From Desulfurococcus amylolyticus Z-533 (GTDB lineage: Archaea > Thermoproteota > Thermoprotei_A > Sulfolobales > Desulfurococcaceae): a stretch of 64,000 nucleotides of DNA. The first letter of the stretch is position 1, and the number at the start of each line of letters is the position of its first letter. The position numbers and the translations under genes are program-made. Positions 9,128 to 17,948 of this stretch are shown one piece after another. The stretch lies in contig NZ_KI911318.1 in assembly GCF_000513855.1 (NCBI RefSeq), positions 508,384-572,383 of the forward strand. Direction: 5' to 3'. The notes below the pieces were generated by a model, which had not been told where the DNA came from, made no database searches, and saw only the letters and a program-made list of their open reading frames with translations.

Positions 9128-9259
9128 ATGGATGCTTGGATGTACTTTCCCACCGCAATGACGACCAAGCGGACCCATCATGAAGCCCTCGACGACCCCG
9201 CGAGCGGTGAGCGGGTGCTGAGAGGGATGCCCGTGCACAGAGAAGCTAAAGCAAAATAA
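9128..9259 (+). other. Small ORF over a GC-rich hairpin, possibly a TnpB 3'-end relic
   Basis: A 43-codon frame (starting MDAWMYFPTAM, ending MPVHREAKAK) runs through a GC-rich stretch that folds as CCCGC, a nine-base loop, then GCGGG (about 9198-9216). The mixed coding and structured character resembles the 3' ends of TnpB genes, but no zinc finger or RuvC residues remain. It fills the gap between panB and the convergent ABC permease gene. A stand-alone small RNA is an alternative. Confidence 0.3.
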
Positions 9260-9277
9260 TAGACACGGGTAAACCAC

Positions 9278-10537
9278 TTATTCTCTTTTCCTCAGCGAGA
9301 TCCTCAGACCCAGTATGACTATATCTCTGTTGAATACAAGTATAGCAATTACCATTAACAATATTGACACGGTTATGGCTATCGAAATAGATATCCACGC
9401 ATAGATATATTGTCCTGAGAGTGATGCATTAATTAATACAAGTGGTATAGATGTAATCGTTAAACCGGATAGGATAGATGTCGCCATGTTTAACGGCATA
9501 CCCATATAGATTGTTGCGAATCCTACACCCATGAATAACAGTATTATGGGTGTGGAGAGGGCACCGGCGATCCTTTCATCAGCGACGACTGCGCCTATTA
9601 TTACGCCAATGGCACCTGAATATATCAGACCTAGGATTATTACAAGTATTGATACCAGGATATTTCCTGTTCCCCCTATACTGATCACTGATTCAACTAG
9701 GTTTATTGATGATTGATTACCTAGGGCTGTGCCAGCAGGTATAGCTGAGACCAGCATCAGGAGTAATGCGATCATGTAAGCTGCCCCCATGATCACTGAT
9801 GCAGTGACGGAGCCGATGATCTTCGCTATCACGACACTTCTACGTGGAATAGGTTGAGCAAGCAGCATTTCAAAGGCTTTCTCAACTTTCTCTATAGCTG
9901 TTGCCTGGGCGGCATAAGTAGCATTTATACCTACTATTATACCGATCACCACGGGTATAATGGAGAACATGGTCATAAAACTATTGAACTCGTTGGCTGT
10001 GAGGGTTTTATCATATACCCTTACATAGCTTTCAACCATGACCGGCCTACTAGGCGGTATGGATATATTATATAATACGCCTGTAGCCGCTGGAAGCATG
10101 TCGGATATTATTGACGCGATTCCCTGTAGCATGGATATCCTTGCCTGTCCTGTGATCGGTGAGAGATTATCTATTTTGACCCCTCCCTTAAGCAATATAA
10201 TGCTTCCTGACTGTGTAGCGTTCTCAGTAAACCCTCTTGGTATAACTATTGCTACCCCAGTTTTATCAACGGCTTCTTCGAGGCTCTGGTAGATACCTAT
10301 AGAACCATTAGTATATTGTGAAAGCATTGATATGAGGCGGCTCACTAGCTCGGTATCCTCCTCCTTGACTATCCCTATAGATATGCTCAACGACTCTTTC
10401 ACAGCTGACTCTATGCCGCTTCTCATAATGCTTCCCAGTGACGCGTAGAACACCACTAGTATAATTATCGATGCTATGAAAGCCGGATTCTTTAGGAAGT
10501 TCTTAATCTCCCTTATAACCAGCGGCTTCAAGGTCAT
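9278..10537 (-). CDS. ABC-2 type transporter permease (second NatB-like copy)
   Basis: The 419-residue protein has the same architecture as the permease at 3474-4745: one N-terminal helix (about 17-37), an extracytoplasmic domain to about residue 180, then six hydrophobic segments. The connector KVEKAFEMLLAQPIPRR marks the ABC-2 family. It overlaps the ATPase gene by four bases. With that ATPase it forms an export system of unknown substrate. Its sequence differs clearly from the first permease, so the duplication is old even though parts of the ATPases are nearly identical. Confidence 0.85.
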   Translation of the reverse strand: MTLKPLVIREIKNFLKNPAFIASIIILVVFYASLGSIMRSGIESAVKESLSISIGIVKEEDTELVSRLISMLSQYTNGSIGIYQSLEEAVDKTGVAIVIPRGFTENATQSGSIILLKGGVKIDNLSPITGQARISMLQGIASIISDMLPAATGVLYNISIPPSRPVMVESYVRVYDKTLTANEFNSFMTMFSIIPVVIGIIVGINATYAAQATAIEKVEKAFEMLLAQPIPRRSVVIAKIIGSVTASVIMGAAYMIALLLMLVSAIPAGTALGNQSSINLVESVISIGGTGNILVSILVIILGLIYSGAIGVIIGAVVADERIAGALSTPIILLFMGVGFATIYMGMPLNMATSILSGLTITSIPLVLINASLSGQYIYAWISISIAITVSILLMVIAILVFNRDIVILGLRISLRKRE

Positions 10538-11289
10538 CTATGATCACCCTCCCCTGTTTTCAGCTTAATGAATACCTCCTCTAGATCCCTCCCACCAGTC
10601 CTACTCTTCAACTCCTCTATAGTTCCCTCCGCTATTAGTTTACCCTTGTAGAGCATGCCTACTCTATCGCATAGCCTCTCGACTTCGAGCATGTTGTGGC
10701 TACTTAAGAGTACTGTTACGTTGAACTCCCTATTATACTTCCTGATCAATTCCCTGATGTATATACTTTTCTCCACGTCTAGGCCGGATGTGGGTTCATC
10801 AAGGATCATTAGCTTAGGCTTTGAGGCGAGAACCACGCTTAGGGCCAGTATCCTCTTCATGCCCTTGCTATATGTTCTCACAGGCTTCTTTAGATTACCC
10901 CCTAGATCACTTATTTCCACGGCTTCATCAATCGCTTTCTCAAACTCTCTACCATTATACCTCAGGGAGAGCATGAATTTAATGAAGTCTAATCCCGTTA
11001 AATCCCTGTATGCTCCTGCTTCTTCAGGAAGGTAGTTGATTAGTTGTCTCACCTTCAACGGGTTCTCTACAACGTTGACACCGTAGACTAGCGCCTCTCC
11101 TGAAGTAGGCTTGAGAAGCGTTGCTATTATGCGTAGAGTAGTTGTCTTCCCGCTTCCATTAGGGCCTATTAACCCATATATCTCCCCTGGTTTTACAGTG
11201 AAGCTGAGCTCTTTGACTCCTATGCTTCCCCTGCCATATATCTTTGTCAAGTTTACTACTTGAAGCGCGTAGTTGCTGGAATGGTTCAA
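10534..11289 (-). CDS. ABC transporter ATP-binding protein (second NatA-like copy)
   Basis: The frame opens at 11319. I prefer the TTG at 11289, because it follows a GGTGG site and lies about 34 bases from a TATA-like element. The resulting protein has about 251 residues with Walker A GLIGPNGSGKTTT, signature YSKGMKRILALS, Walker B LMILDEPTSGLD and switch LSSHNM. It powers the ABC-2 permease downstream. The gene is divergent from the phosphoglycerate mutase gene, with both promoters in the short space between them. Confidence 0.9.
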   Translation of the reverse strand: MNHSSNYALQVVNLTKIYGRGSIGVKELSFTVKPGEIYGLIGPNGSGKTTTLRIIATLLKPTSGEALVYGVNVVENPLKVRQLINYLPEEAGAYRDLTGLDFIKFMLSLRYNGREFEKAIDEAVEISDLGGNLKKPVRTYSKGMKRILALSVVLASKPKLMILDEPTSGLDVEKSIYIRELIRKYNREFNVTVLLSSHNMLEVERLCDRVGMLYKGKLIAEGTIEELKSRTGGRDLEEVFIKLKTGEGDHR

Positions 11290-11322
11290 CCCGGCCACCA
11301 CTATATCTAATTGAACCAACAG

Positions 11323-11350
11323 TATTTAATTAAGTAAGCTATTAATTTAG
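11323..11350. promoter_or_regulatory. Divergent promoters of the ABC pair and apgM
   Basis: On the minus strand, ATTAAATA (11323-11330) lies 34 bases before the TTG at 11289. On the plus strand, TTAATTTA (11343-11350) lies 32 bases before the GTG at 11382. The two TATA elements are about 13 bases apart, so the initiation complexes may compete. Confidence 0.45.
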
Positions 11351-11381
11351 AGTAATTGTAAGTATTCACTGGGTGATCTCC

Positions 11382-12656
11382 GTGAAATATAAGCTACTCT
11401 ATTTAGTGCTCGACGGCATGAGCGATAGATTAAGTGATCCAACTACTACATTAGAGAACAGTGTGAAACCAGGCTTGGACTGGATAGCCAGGAATAGTAA
11501 GTGTGGATTAATGTACACGGTTGGCAAGGGCATCGCACCTGAGAGCGATGAGGCAGTCATCTCTATACTTGGATACGATCCCCATGAGGTTTACACTGGC
11601 AGGGGTCCTCTAGAGGCTCTCGGGGCTGGTTTAAGCATTAATGAGGAACACGAAGTCGCGTTCAGGGCTAACTTTGCAACTATAGATCCATCCACCTACA
11701 CGATCATTGATAGAAGAGTCGGCAGGGGCCTCACAACCAGTGAGGCACGTGAACTGGCTAAAGCAGTTGATGGATTAGAGCTGGGAATATACGATGGATA
11801 TGCTAGAGTAGTGGCCACTATAGGGCATAGGGCAGTAGTTGTCATAGGTAGCAGGAGTCATAGGCTCTCACCAATGGTGGATAATAATGACCCGGCTTAC
11901 AGGAGACACGGTATGGTCAGCGTGGCCGTGCCCTCCCCATCGAAGCGGGTGCCGGAGATAAAGCCCCTTGAGGATACCCCGGAGGCAAGGGTAACGGCTG
12001 AGTTAGCCAACGTGTTCTTTAAGAAGGCTGTTGAAATACTCTCGAAGCACCCGGTCAACATCGAGAGGATTAGCAAAGGGCGTCTACCGGGCAACGCTAT
12101 ACTCATGAGGGATGCTGGTAGCAGAGTGCCGAGGGCGGTTAAGCTGCCCGAGAAATACGGGTGTAGGTTTGCAGTGTTAGCCGAGATGCCTGTGGAGATC
12201 GGTATAGGTAGGGCTTTCGGTGCTGAAACCATAATCATGGAGCCTCCGACGGGGGACCCGGCTAGAGACTACAGGGTAAGGCTGAAAGCTGCTCTAGATG
12301 CTCTTAGAGAAAACGATATAGTCTACGTGCACTTGAAGGGACCTGATGAGCCTGGGCATGATGGCGACTTGGAGTTAAAGAAGAAGAGGATTGAGGAGAT
12401 AGATAAGTATTTTATACAACCACTCATCAATGAGATAAGGGATAGATATGCATTAATTGTTACAGCTGATCACGCTACTCCACCAAGCGTTAAATCACAT
12501 ACAGATGACCCTGTACCAGTTGCATTCTACATGCCCGGTATTAAGCCCGATAACGTGGAGAAGTTTACAGAGAGGGAGTGTAGTAAAGGAAGCTTAGGGC
12601 TCATCCAGCATGGGTGGATGCTCCTGCCTAGAGTAATCACGGAATTCCTCTCATAG
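11382..12656 (+). CDS. apgM: 2,3-bisphosphoglycerate-independent phosphoglycerate mutase, archaeal type
   Basis: This protein of about 424 residues belongs to the alkaline phosphatase superfamily. It shows the metal site YLVLDGMSD, the nucleophile Ser in APESDEAVISILGYDP, the GRGPLEALGAG segment, VYVHLKGPDEPGHDGD and the late metal ligands in VTADHATPPSVKSHTDDPVP. It interconverts 3- and 2-phosphoglycerate in glycolysis and gluconeogenesis. The GTG at 11382 follows GGTGAT by four bases and is preferred to the GTG at 11373, which belongs to the ribosome site. It leads an apparent operon with the two following CoA genes. Confidence 0.93.
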   Translation: MKYKLLYLVLDGMSDRLSDPTTTLENSVKPGLDWIARNSKCGLMYTVGKGIAPESDEAVISILGYDPHEVYTGRGPLEALGAGLSINEEHEVAFRANFATIDPSTYTIIDRRVGRGLTTSEARELAKAVDGLELGIYDGYARVVATIGHRAVVVIGSRSHRLSPMVDNNDPAYRRHGMVSVAVPSPSKRVPEIKPLEDTPEARVTAELANVFFKKAVEILSKHPVNIERISKGRLPGNAILMRDAGSRVPRAVKLPEKYGCRFAVLAEMPVEIGIGRAFGAETIIMEPPTGDPARDYRVRLKAALDALRENDIVYVHLKGPDEPGHDGDLELKKKRIEEIDKYFIQPLINEIRDRYALIVTADHATPPSVKSHTDDPVPVAFYMPGIKPDNVEKFTERECSKGSLGLIQHGWMLLPRVITEFLS

Positions 12657-12673
12657 GAGTCCGGGTGTGTTTT

Positions 12674-13516
12674 TTGAAGATCAAGATACCCCTCCATGTC
12701 TCAGGCTTATGGATCCCCTCTATCTCGTCAAGTTATCTTGAGACAGGTAGCTATGGTGCTGGATTAAACCTAGCCATGTATATAGAGGCCGATATAGTTG
12801 ATGATAGAGAGTGCGGCATCTACATAAATAATGCTAGGGTTTTAGGGGAACAGTCAATGGAGATATGCAATAACGCTGGTACTAGTATCTCGGTAAATGC
12901 ATATTCACCCGTCTCACTGGGCAGGGGCTTCGGGATATCGGCTGGGTTACTCATAGCACATGCCCTGGCATCGTATCACGCATTAAAATATTCATCAATG
13001 AAGGCTCTTCAATTAGCACATGTCCTTGAAGTAAAATACTTAACAGGCCTCGGCGATGTGTTATCCGAGTATACAGGGGGGTTCGCTATACGCTTAAAGC
13101 CAGGGGCTCCAGGGGTGGGCATAGCCCATCGAGTCGTGGTTTTCGAGAAACCAGTACTCATTGTTGGCGAACTCTCAAGTGGTGAATCCACACAGGTGAT
13201 GCTCTCCCGGATAACCAGCGAGCTATACGAGGTAGCGTTTTCATACTATAAGAAACTCGTGGAAAGCGAGGACTTACTTGACTTCTTTAACTACTCCCAG
13301 TTATTCACAAGGAAGGTATTCGATTACAGTGTAGTCGATAAAATACTGAGTGGTAGGAAGGGTATTATATCGTATTATCTTAAGAAGTCCGCCCTAATCA
13401 TCTGGGTTGAAAAAGAGTATGCCAGCGAGATACACGAGTTATTAAGTAGCAACGGGATAAAGGCATTTGAGACAACGATATCTGATAGAGGTGTAATGGT
13501 TGAGCATCCCGGCTAA
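12674..13516 (+). CDS. Pantoate kinase (GHMP family)
   Basis: This protein of about 280 residues belongs to the GHMP kinase superfamily. The glycine-rich ATP loop is [16 protein letters not shown], and [22 protein letters not shown] matches the archaeal pantoate kinase branch. It phosphorylates pantoate to 4-phosphopantoate, the first step of the archaeal variant of the CoA route, which replaces bacterial PanC/PanK. The TTG at 12674 (LKIKIPLHV) behind GGTGTG is preferred to the GTG at 12665. It overlaps the phosphopantothenate synthetase gene by 17 bases, which fits because that enzyme uses its product. Confidence 0.9.
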   Translation: MKIKIPLHVSGLWIPSISSSYLETGSYGAGLNLAMYIEADIVDDRECGIYINNARVLGEQSMEICNNAGTSISVNAYSPVSLGRGFGISAGLLIAHALASYHALKYSSMKALQLAHVLEVKYLTGLGDVLSEYTGGFAIRLKPGAPGVGIAHRVVVFEKPVLIVGELSSGESTQVMLSRITSELYEVAFSYYKKLVESEDLLDFFNYSQLFTRKVFDYSVVDKILSGRKGIISYYLKKSALIIWVEKEYASEIHELLSSNGIKAFETTISDRGVMVEHPG

Positions 13517-14279
13517 CCATCCACGTAGGGAAAGTCTACTCATAAGGGAGAAACTAGTCGAAGGATATAGGAGGAATATTGTAGCGTTAGAAGGGTTGAT
13601 AGCTCATGGAAGAGGTGAGTGCTTCGATTACTTACTCGGTGAGAAAACACATGGATTCGCTTTAAAAGCGATTAGAGCGGCCGTTGCACACTTACTCCTG
13701 GCCAAGCACCCCGTGATATCAGTCAACGGCAATACAGCGGCCCTGGTTCCACGTGAAATAGTGGAGTTAGCCGAGGTCACTGGGGCAAAGCTCGAGGTAA
13801 ACCTCTTCTACAGAACCCGTGAAAGAGAGGAAGCCATCGCCAAACACCTCATGGAGCACGGGGCACGTGAGGTATTGGGGGTCGGGGACGATGCATCAGC
13901 CACCATACCGGAGCTATTTAGCGAGAGAAGACGCGTCAGCCCTAGAGGCATATTGATCGCCGACGTGGTATTCGTCCCCTTGGAGGACGGGGATAGAACC
14001 GAGGCATTGAGGAAGATGGGTAAAACAGTTATAGCGGTGGACCTGAACCCTCTTTCCAGGACAGCCCGTATGGCATCTGTCACAATAGTTGACAATATTG
14101 TTAGGGCAGTACCATTAATGATTAAGGAGGCTATACAGCTGAAATCAATGAGCAGGGATAAGCTGGAGGAGATAGTTAGGAACTATGATAATAATAGGGT
14201 ACTCCAAGAGGCATTGGAGACCATATTGGAGAGACTCAGAGAGCTATCCTCTTCCCAACTAATTCTACGGCCATATTGA
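13500..14279 (+). CDS. 4-phosphopantoate-beta-alanine ligase (archaeal phosphopantothenate synthetase)
   Basis: This 259-residue protein is a full-length archaeal phosphopantothenate synthetase: [18 protein letters not shown] at the start, [34 protein letters not shown] in the middle and [15 protein letters not shown] towards the end. It joins 4-phosphopantoate and beta-alanine using ATP. It starts at a TTG inside the end of the pantoate kinase gene, which suggests coupling. With PanE, PanB, pantoate kinase and CoaBC, five of the CoA pathway enzymes are within 9 kb. Confidence 0.92.
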   Translation: MSIPANHPRRESLLIREKLVEGYRRNIVALEGLIAHGRGECFDYLLGEKTHGFALKAIRAAVAHLLLAKHPVISVNGNTAALVPREIVELAEVTGAKLEVNLFYRTREREEAIAKHLMEHGAREVLGVGDDASATIPELFSERRRVSPRGILIADVVFVPLEDGDRTEALRKMGKTVIAVDLNPLSRTARMASVTIVDNIVRAVPLMIKEAIQLKSMSRDKLEEIVRNYDNNRVLQEALETILERLRELSSSQLILRPY

Positions 14280-14384
14280 TGATGCATCCAAGCAATGATA
14301 TCTGTGAAGAAAATACCTGGTATATGGAGCGGTTCATATAACAATAAATATAGCAGGCCCAGATAGAATCTAGTGGTGGATATC

Positions 14385-15323
14385 TTGAAGCAATGCCTTA
14401 AGATAGGGGGTGTGTGCATAGGGTTCTATGGCGAGGATTTAGTAGCCATCGTGGAGTCATTCACAAACTCGTTTTCACGCAGGTACCTACCCGATCCCCG
14501 TCTCTGCGAGCACTGCAATAGTAGAGGTATAGAGGTGTCATGGATAAGGGGGCAGGGTTTTAACGTGGTTGCTGCTGAATATTATAATTCATCCGGCCTC
14601 CCGGATAGATACATTGTGGAGGGTGGACCGGTAGAGCCATATGTTAACGAGTCACCGGTCTTCTTCTTGCTTCAAGCGTTATCCAGGAGGCTCTTGCTGG
14701 AGAAACGGGTTGTTTTAACTGATTCAATCACTATACATATACCTGGCACCGATAAAGCCATACTGTTACTAGGATATCCTCATACAGGTAAAAGCACTAT
14801 TGCAAGTATAGCGTATTCAAGAGGCTTCAACCTGCTTTCAACGGAGAACACGGTGGTAGAGGCCTCGGATAATGGACTCTACGTAAAATCCGGTTCCTCG
14901 GTGCTTGTCTACGATCCCAGGGTCAAAGACTTGTATGAGGTGAGAATAACACCCCAAGGGAAGACGAGGCATGGTTACGAGATAATAGATATCAATAATA
15001 GTGACCGTGAGAAATTATTTGAGAAAGGCGTAAGGATATCATCAATCTACATACTACACACGAGTTTCTCGAGTAGCGGTGTGTCACTGGAACCCGTTAA
15101 AGGCAGGAAGATTAGTAAGACTCTATGGTATTTCGCTACAGGGGTGTTGAAAGGAGTCGATTTCTATGAGCCAGCTCCACTGGATATGCCGTTGAATGGG
15201 TTGAAAACATGTCTCCTCGAGTTCCTTAATATAGTTAAAAGAATGTATGAGGACAGGGTGTTCGAGGTATTTGGTTCTCCCCTAGAGGTCTTCAATGAGA
15301 TCACTAGGGTTCGGGTCTGGTGA
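14385..15323 (+). CDS. P-loop protein resembling an HPr-kinase-type kinase
   Basis: This protein of about 312 residues has a mid-protein Walker A, LLLGYPHTGKSTIASIA (about residues 130-146), followed by LLSTENTVVEA, an arrangement like that of HprK-related P-loop kinases. The N-terminal 110 residues include CEHC and a lone earlier cysteine pair with no recognised fold. I do not know its substrate; crenarchaea lack the classical PTS that HprK regulates. The frame opens at the GTG at 14373, but GGTGGAT followed by TTG at 14385 looks more like the real start. It stands alone between the CoA genes and a TnpB relic that converges on it. Confidence 0.6.
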   Translation: MKQCLKIGGVCIGFYGEDLVAIVESFTNSFSRRYLPDPRLCEHCNSRGIEVSWIRGQGFNVVAAEYYNSSGLPDRYIVEGGPVEPYVNESPVFFLLQALSRRLLLEKRVVLTDSITIHIPGTDKAILLLGYPHTGKSTIASIAYSRGFNLLSTENTVVEASDNGLYVKSGSSVLVYDPRVKDLYEVRITPQGKTRHGYEIIDINNSDREKLFEKGVRISSIYILHTSFSSSGVSLEPVKGRKISKTLWYFATGVLKGVDFYEPAPLDMPLNGLKTCLLEFLNIVKRMYEDRVFEVFGSPLEVFNEITRVRVW

Positions 15324-15400
15324 ATACCTGTGATTGCCTGTAGATATTTCTGGCTACCTGCTTCATCCCATTATTTCTTATTCCCCCGCTCTCTCCGGCC

Positions 15401-15719
15401 TCATCCTTCACAGTAGGGGCACTCAGGGGTGACCCCGGCACCCCGCATACGCTTGTACAGCCTTCAGCCAGATGTTTATCACCCCCACAGAGTCTCTATC
15501 CATTTTCAAGCCACATTTTGTACATATGGCTACTCTGCTAACATACCCTAGCCTGCTCCCACACATCGAGCATGTCGACGAGGTGTTCCTGGGGTCTACG
15601 AATACTATTGGCGCGTTGTATTCGACTGCTTTGCTAGCGATAGAGTAGACTAGCCCCCTATATGCAAGTCTTGCCAGCTTCCACCTAACGCTATTGTTCT
15701 TGCTGTTTACGTTTTCCAT
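15401..15719 (-). pseudogene. TnpB C-terminal fragment (IS200/IS605-type)
   Basis: About the last quarter of a tnpB gene remains. The 98-codon open frame has the zinc finger (CSMC and CTKC, 18 residues apart) and the third RuvC aspartate in MDRDSVGVINIWLK. The N-terminal two thirds, with the first RuvC Asp and the Glu, are missing. The frame stops at 15423, but a shifted frame continues VTPECPYCEG to a TGA at 15401, so the 3' end is frameshifted too. The right-end sequence below 15401 is GC-rich. The body is truncated beside a plus-strand AbrB-like remnant (15750-15835). Confidence 0.8.
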
Positions 15720-15749
15720 AAGCCCGTTGAGGCCTTCTAAGACAATCTA

Positions 15750-15835
15750 GTATACCCACCCAGAGAATACTAGGGGAAGCTGAAGAAACCACACGGGGAA
15801 AAATAAAAGTAATAGTCATCAAGGAAAACGAGTAA
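15750..15835 (+). pseudogene. C-terminal remnant of a small AbrB-like protein
   Basis: Reading the plus strand gives VYPPREY, a TAG at 15771, then GKLKKPHG, a one-base shift near 15798, and KIKVIVIKENE with a TAA at 15833. This matches the remnant at 23370-23518 column by column, including the position of the TAG and of the shift. Small basic-acidic proteins of this kind are common in crenarchaea, and I take them as swapped-hairpin AbrB-like antitoxin or DNA-binding proteins, a family call made by eye. The N-terminal half is missing. Confidence 0.5.
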
Positions 15836-15890
15836 AGACGCCAAGAGAATAAAACACATCCAAAACATCTACAAGGAATTCAGAAAGCAT

Positions 15891-17120
15891 TTAGAACCCA
15901 CAACAGGCTTGAAGTCTCCTCGATATAAAGTCTCCTATTATCCTGGCGACCTCGGGTTTAAACCTGGTGCCTCTATCCATGATGCCTCCTTCAGCCACTG
16001 CAACGATCTCGAGCATCTCCTTCCCGAAACCGGCTTCACTCGATAACACGTTGTTACCTATGACGAGGTCGGCTCCATAATCACTTGCCTTCAGAAGGGT
16101 TTTCTCAACAAGCTTCTCGCCACCACATGTTTCAGCAGCGAATGCTACGAGTATCCTTGGCCTATTGGCAATGGATTTAATGGTTTTCGGGGTTTGCTCC
16201 AGTCTTACCTCAAGGTATGGTTTATCCCTGGTCGATATCTTCTCCGGTGATGAAGAAGCCGGTTTATAGTCTGCTGGGGCAGCCGCGAATACTGCTGCAT
16301 CATATATTGTCTCATTTGTTAGCTCCCGTATTTTATCAGCCATATCACTCGTTGTCTCGACATGGATGCTTTTAACAAGGTATGGGGGTTTCACAGTCAT
16401 CGGGCCGTGTACCAGGTCTACCCTGGCTCCTCTGCAAGCCAGTTCCCTGGCTATTAGGACACCCATCAATCCGCTGCTTGGATTGGTTATTATCCTCACC
16501 GGGTCTAGGTATTCCCTTGTCGGTCCCGCGGTAACTAGTATCCTCCGGTTCTTTAAGTCTACTCCCCTGTTAACTATGGCGTCTATGCAGTGGGATAAGT
16601 CATCTAGGGGAGGATACTTGGCTTTATCCTCTTCTATTAACGGAGGTATTATCACAGCCCCATATTCCTCTAGTTTTCCAGCAGCGTTCTTGTATTGGGG
16701 AGAGCTCATTAAGCGGATGTTCATTGCTGGCACTATTATCACCTTCTTACTAGACCCCATCATCGTGGTGGCTGTTAGTGTTAGTAGTTCATCAAGTATA
16801 CCGTACGCGATCTTCCCCATAGTGTTCAGTGTTGCAGGCGCGATAACCATTGCATCAGCCCATTGTGCTAGATCTATATGCTCTGTTTCCCCGCTCATCT
16901 CGTAGAATGGTTTACTACCGGTAGCCCAGTGAACTAGGTCCACACCTATGAGTGAAAGCGATCTCCTCGTCATTACAACTCTAAGATTGCCCCCCATACG
17001 TATGAGTCTCCTGGCGAGGTCTATTGATTTATATATTGATGAGCTAGCCGTTAAGCCGAGCAGTATGTTCCTACCCTGGAGGGGTTGATGGAGAAACCTT
17101 GCAAGCTCTTCATGGGCCAA
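15891..17120 (-). CDS. coaBC: Bifunctional phosphopantothenoylcysteine decarboxylase / phosphopantothenate-cysteine ligase
   Basis: This 409-residue protein has both Dfp halves. The N-terminal flavoprotein decarboxylase (about 1-185) shows GLTASSSIYKSIDLARRL, the HWATG loop with the active-site His, APATLNTMGKIAYGI and PAMNIRLM. The C-terminal ligase (about 190-400) shows ILVTAGPTREYLDPVRIITN and PSSGLMGVLIARE, with KxxKxK-like lysines further on. It converts phosphopantothenate to phosphopantetheine in two steps. It is transcribed divergently from the N-acetyltransferase gene, apparently from a shared palindromic TATA element. Confidence 0.93.
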   Translation of the reverse strand: MAHEELARFLHQPLQGRNILLGLTASSSIYKSIDLARRLIRMGGNLRVVMTRRSLSLIGVDLVHWATGSKPFYEMSGETEHIDLAQWADAMVIAPATLNTMGKIAYGILDELLTLTATTMMGSSKKVIIVPAMNIRLMSSPQYKNAAGKLEEYGAVIIPPLIEEDKAKYPPLDDLSHCIDAIVNRGVDLKNRRILVTAGPTREYLDPVRIITNPSSGLMGVLIARELACRGARVDLVHGPMTVKPPYLVKSIHVETTSDMADKIRELTNETIYDAAVFAAAPADYKPASSSPEKISTRDKPYLEVRLEQTPKTIKSIANRPRILVAFAAETCGGEKLVEKTLLKASDYGADLVIGNNVLSSEAGFGKEMLEIVAVAEGGIMDRGTRFKPEVARIIGDFISRRLQACCGF

Positions 17121-17155
17121 TTAAATCCCCGATTAGGCTTGATACCTTAAACACT

Positions 17156-17165
17156 ATTTATAAAT
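17156..17165. promoter_or_regulatory. Palindromic TATA element shared by coaBC and the N-acetyltransferase gene
   Basis: ATTTATAAAT is a perfect palindrome lying 36 bases from the coaBC ATG (17120) and 31 bases from the acetyltransferase ATG (17196). Either strand reads as a TATA box at a suitable distance, so one element could serve both genes. Confidence 0.5.
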
Positions 17166-17195
17166 CATACGAGGGGCTTTAATACACTTAGGGTC

Positions 17196-17750
17196 ATGGC
17201 TATGAGCACTGTTACCTCGTATAGTGTTGACGAAATATTTAACCTAGCTGTTAAGAAGTTATCCATGGAAGCTCCAGGATACAGGGTTAGAAACGCGACC
17301 AGCGATGATATAACCAGGGTTATCGAGATAAACATGGTTTCACTACCAGAGCATTATCCAAGGAGCTTTTTCGAGGAATTATATGAGGAATATGGGAAGG
17401 CCTTCTACGTTGCTGAGGCACCTAATGGTGAAGTAGTTGGTTATATTATGACGCGTGTAGAGTGGAAACCCGGCTTCTTCCATAGGTTTATCGCTAGAAG
17501 TGGACACGTTGTAAGTATAGCTGTTCTCAAGGAGCACCGGGGTAGAAGCCTCGGGTATGCTTTAATGGCTTACGCTATGAAGTCCATGTATTATGATTAC
17601 AAGTGTAACGAGACATATCTGGAGGTAAGGGTATCAAATAACCCAGCTATCTCACTATATGAGAAACTAGGGTATAGAAAGGTTAAGGTGGAGAAAAACT
17701 ATTACCTAGACGGCGAGGACGCGTATGTGATGGCTAGAGAGCTACCCTAG
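17196..17750 (+). CDS. Archaeal N-alpha-acetyltransferase (Ard1/RimI type GNAT)
   Basis: This 184-residue GNAT-fold protein has acetyl-CoA binding motif A in VVSIAVLKEHRGRSLGYALM (R/Q-x-x-G-x-G/A variant, HRGRSLG), motif B in YLEVRVSNNPAISLYEKLGY and YYLDGEDAYVMARELP at the end. YLDGEDAYVM matches the crenarchaeal Ard1 family, which acetylates protein N-termini. An extra 30 residues precede the GNAT core. It has its own promoter and no operon partner. Confidence 0.88.
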   Translation: MAMSTVTSYSVDEIFNLAVKKLSMEAPGYRVRNATSDDITRVIEINMVSLPEHYPRSFFEELYEEYGKAFYVAEAPNGEVVGYIMTRVEWKPGFFHRFIARSGHVVSIAVLKEHRGRSLGYALMAYAMKSMYYDYKCNETYLEVRVSNNPAISLYEKLGYRKVKVEKNYYLDGEDAYVMARELP

Positions 17751-17948
17751 GAGTGTTTGCCTGAGAATTATTTTTATGGTTTTTATAGTTGTTCCCGGGT
17801 TCGTCATGATATGACTTAGAGCCCTCCACGATGGTTCATCCGCCGACTGGATTTGCGGTCTTCTAGAACTTAAAGCTGGTTAATATAGGAGTAGTGTTTT
17901 AACCTGGTTCACCATTTTAAACTAAAACTAGGGAAATAGGGGTTGGAA
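17751..17948. other. Intergenic region with a TATA-like element, no gene seen
   Basis: A TTTTTATAG element (17783-17791) is followed by about 100 bases of mixed composition before asnS. I looked for a C/D box RNA and a tRNA and could not support either. It may hold the asnS promoter and a long leader. Confidence 0.4.

Noticed and set aside
17763..17900. Possible C/D box small RNA or tRNA upstream of asnS
   Set aside because: Partial box-like words are present, but no paired C, D, C' and D' boxes, and no cloverleaf could be drawn.
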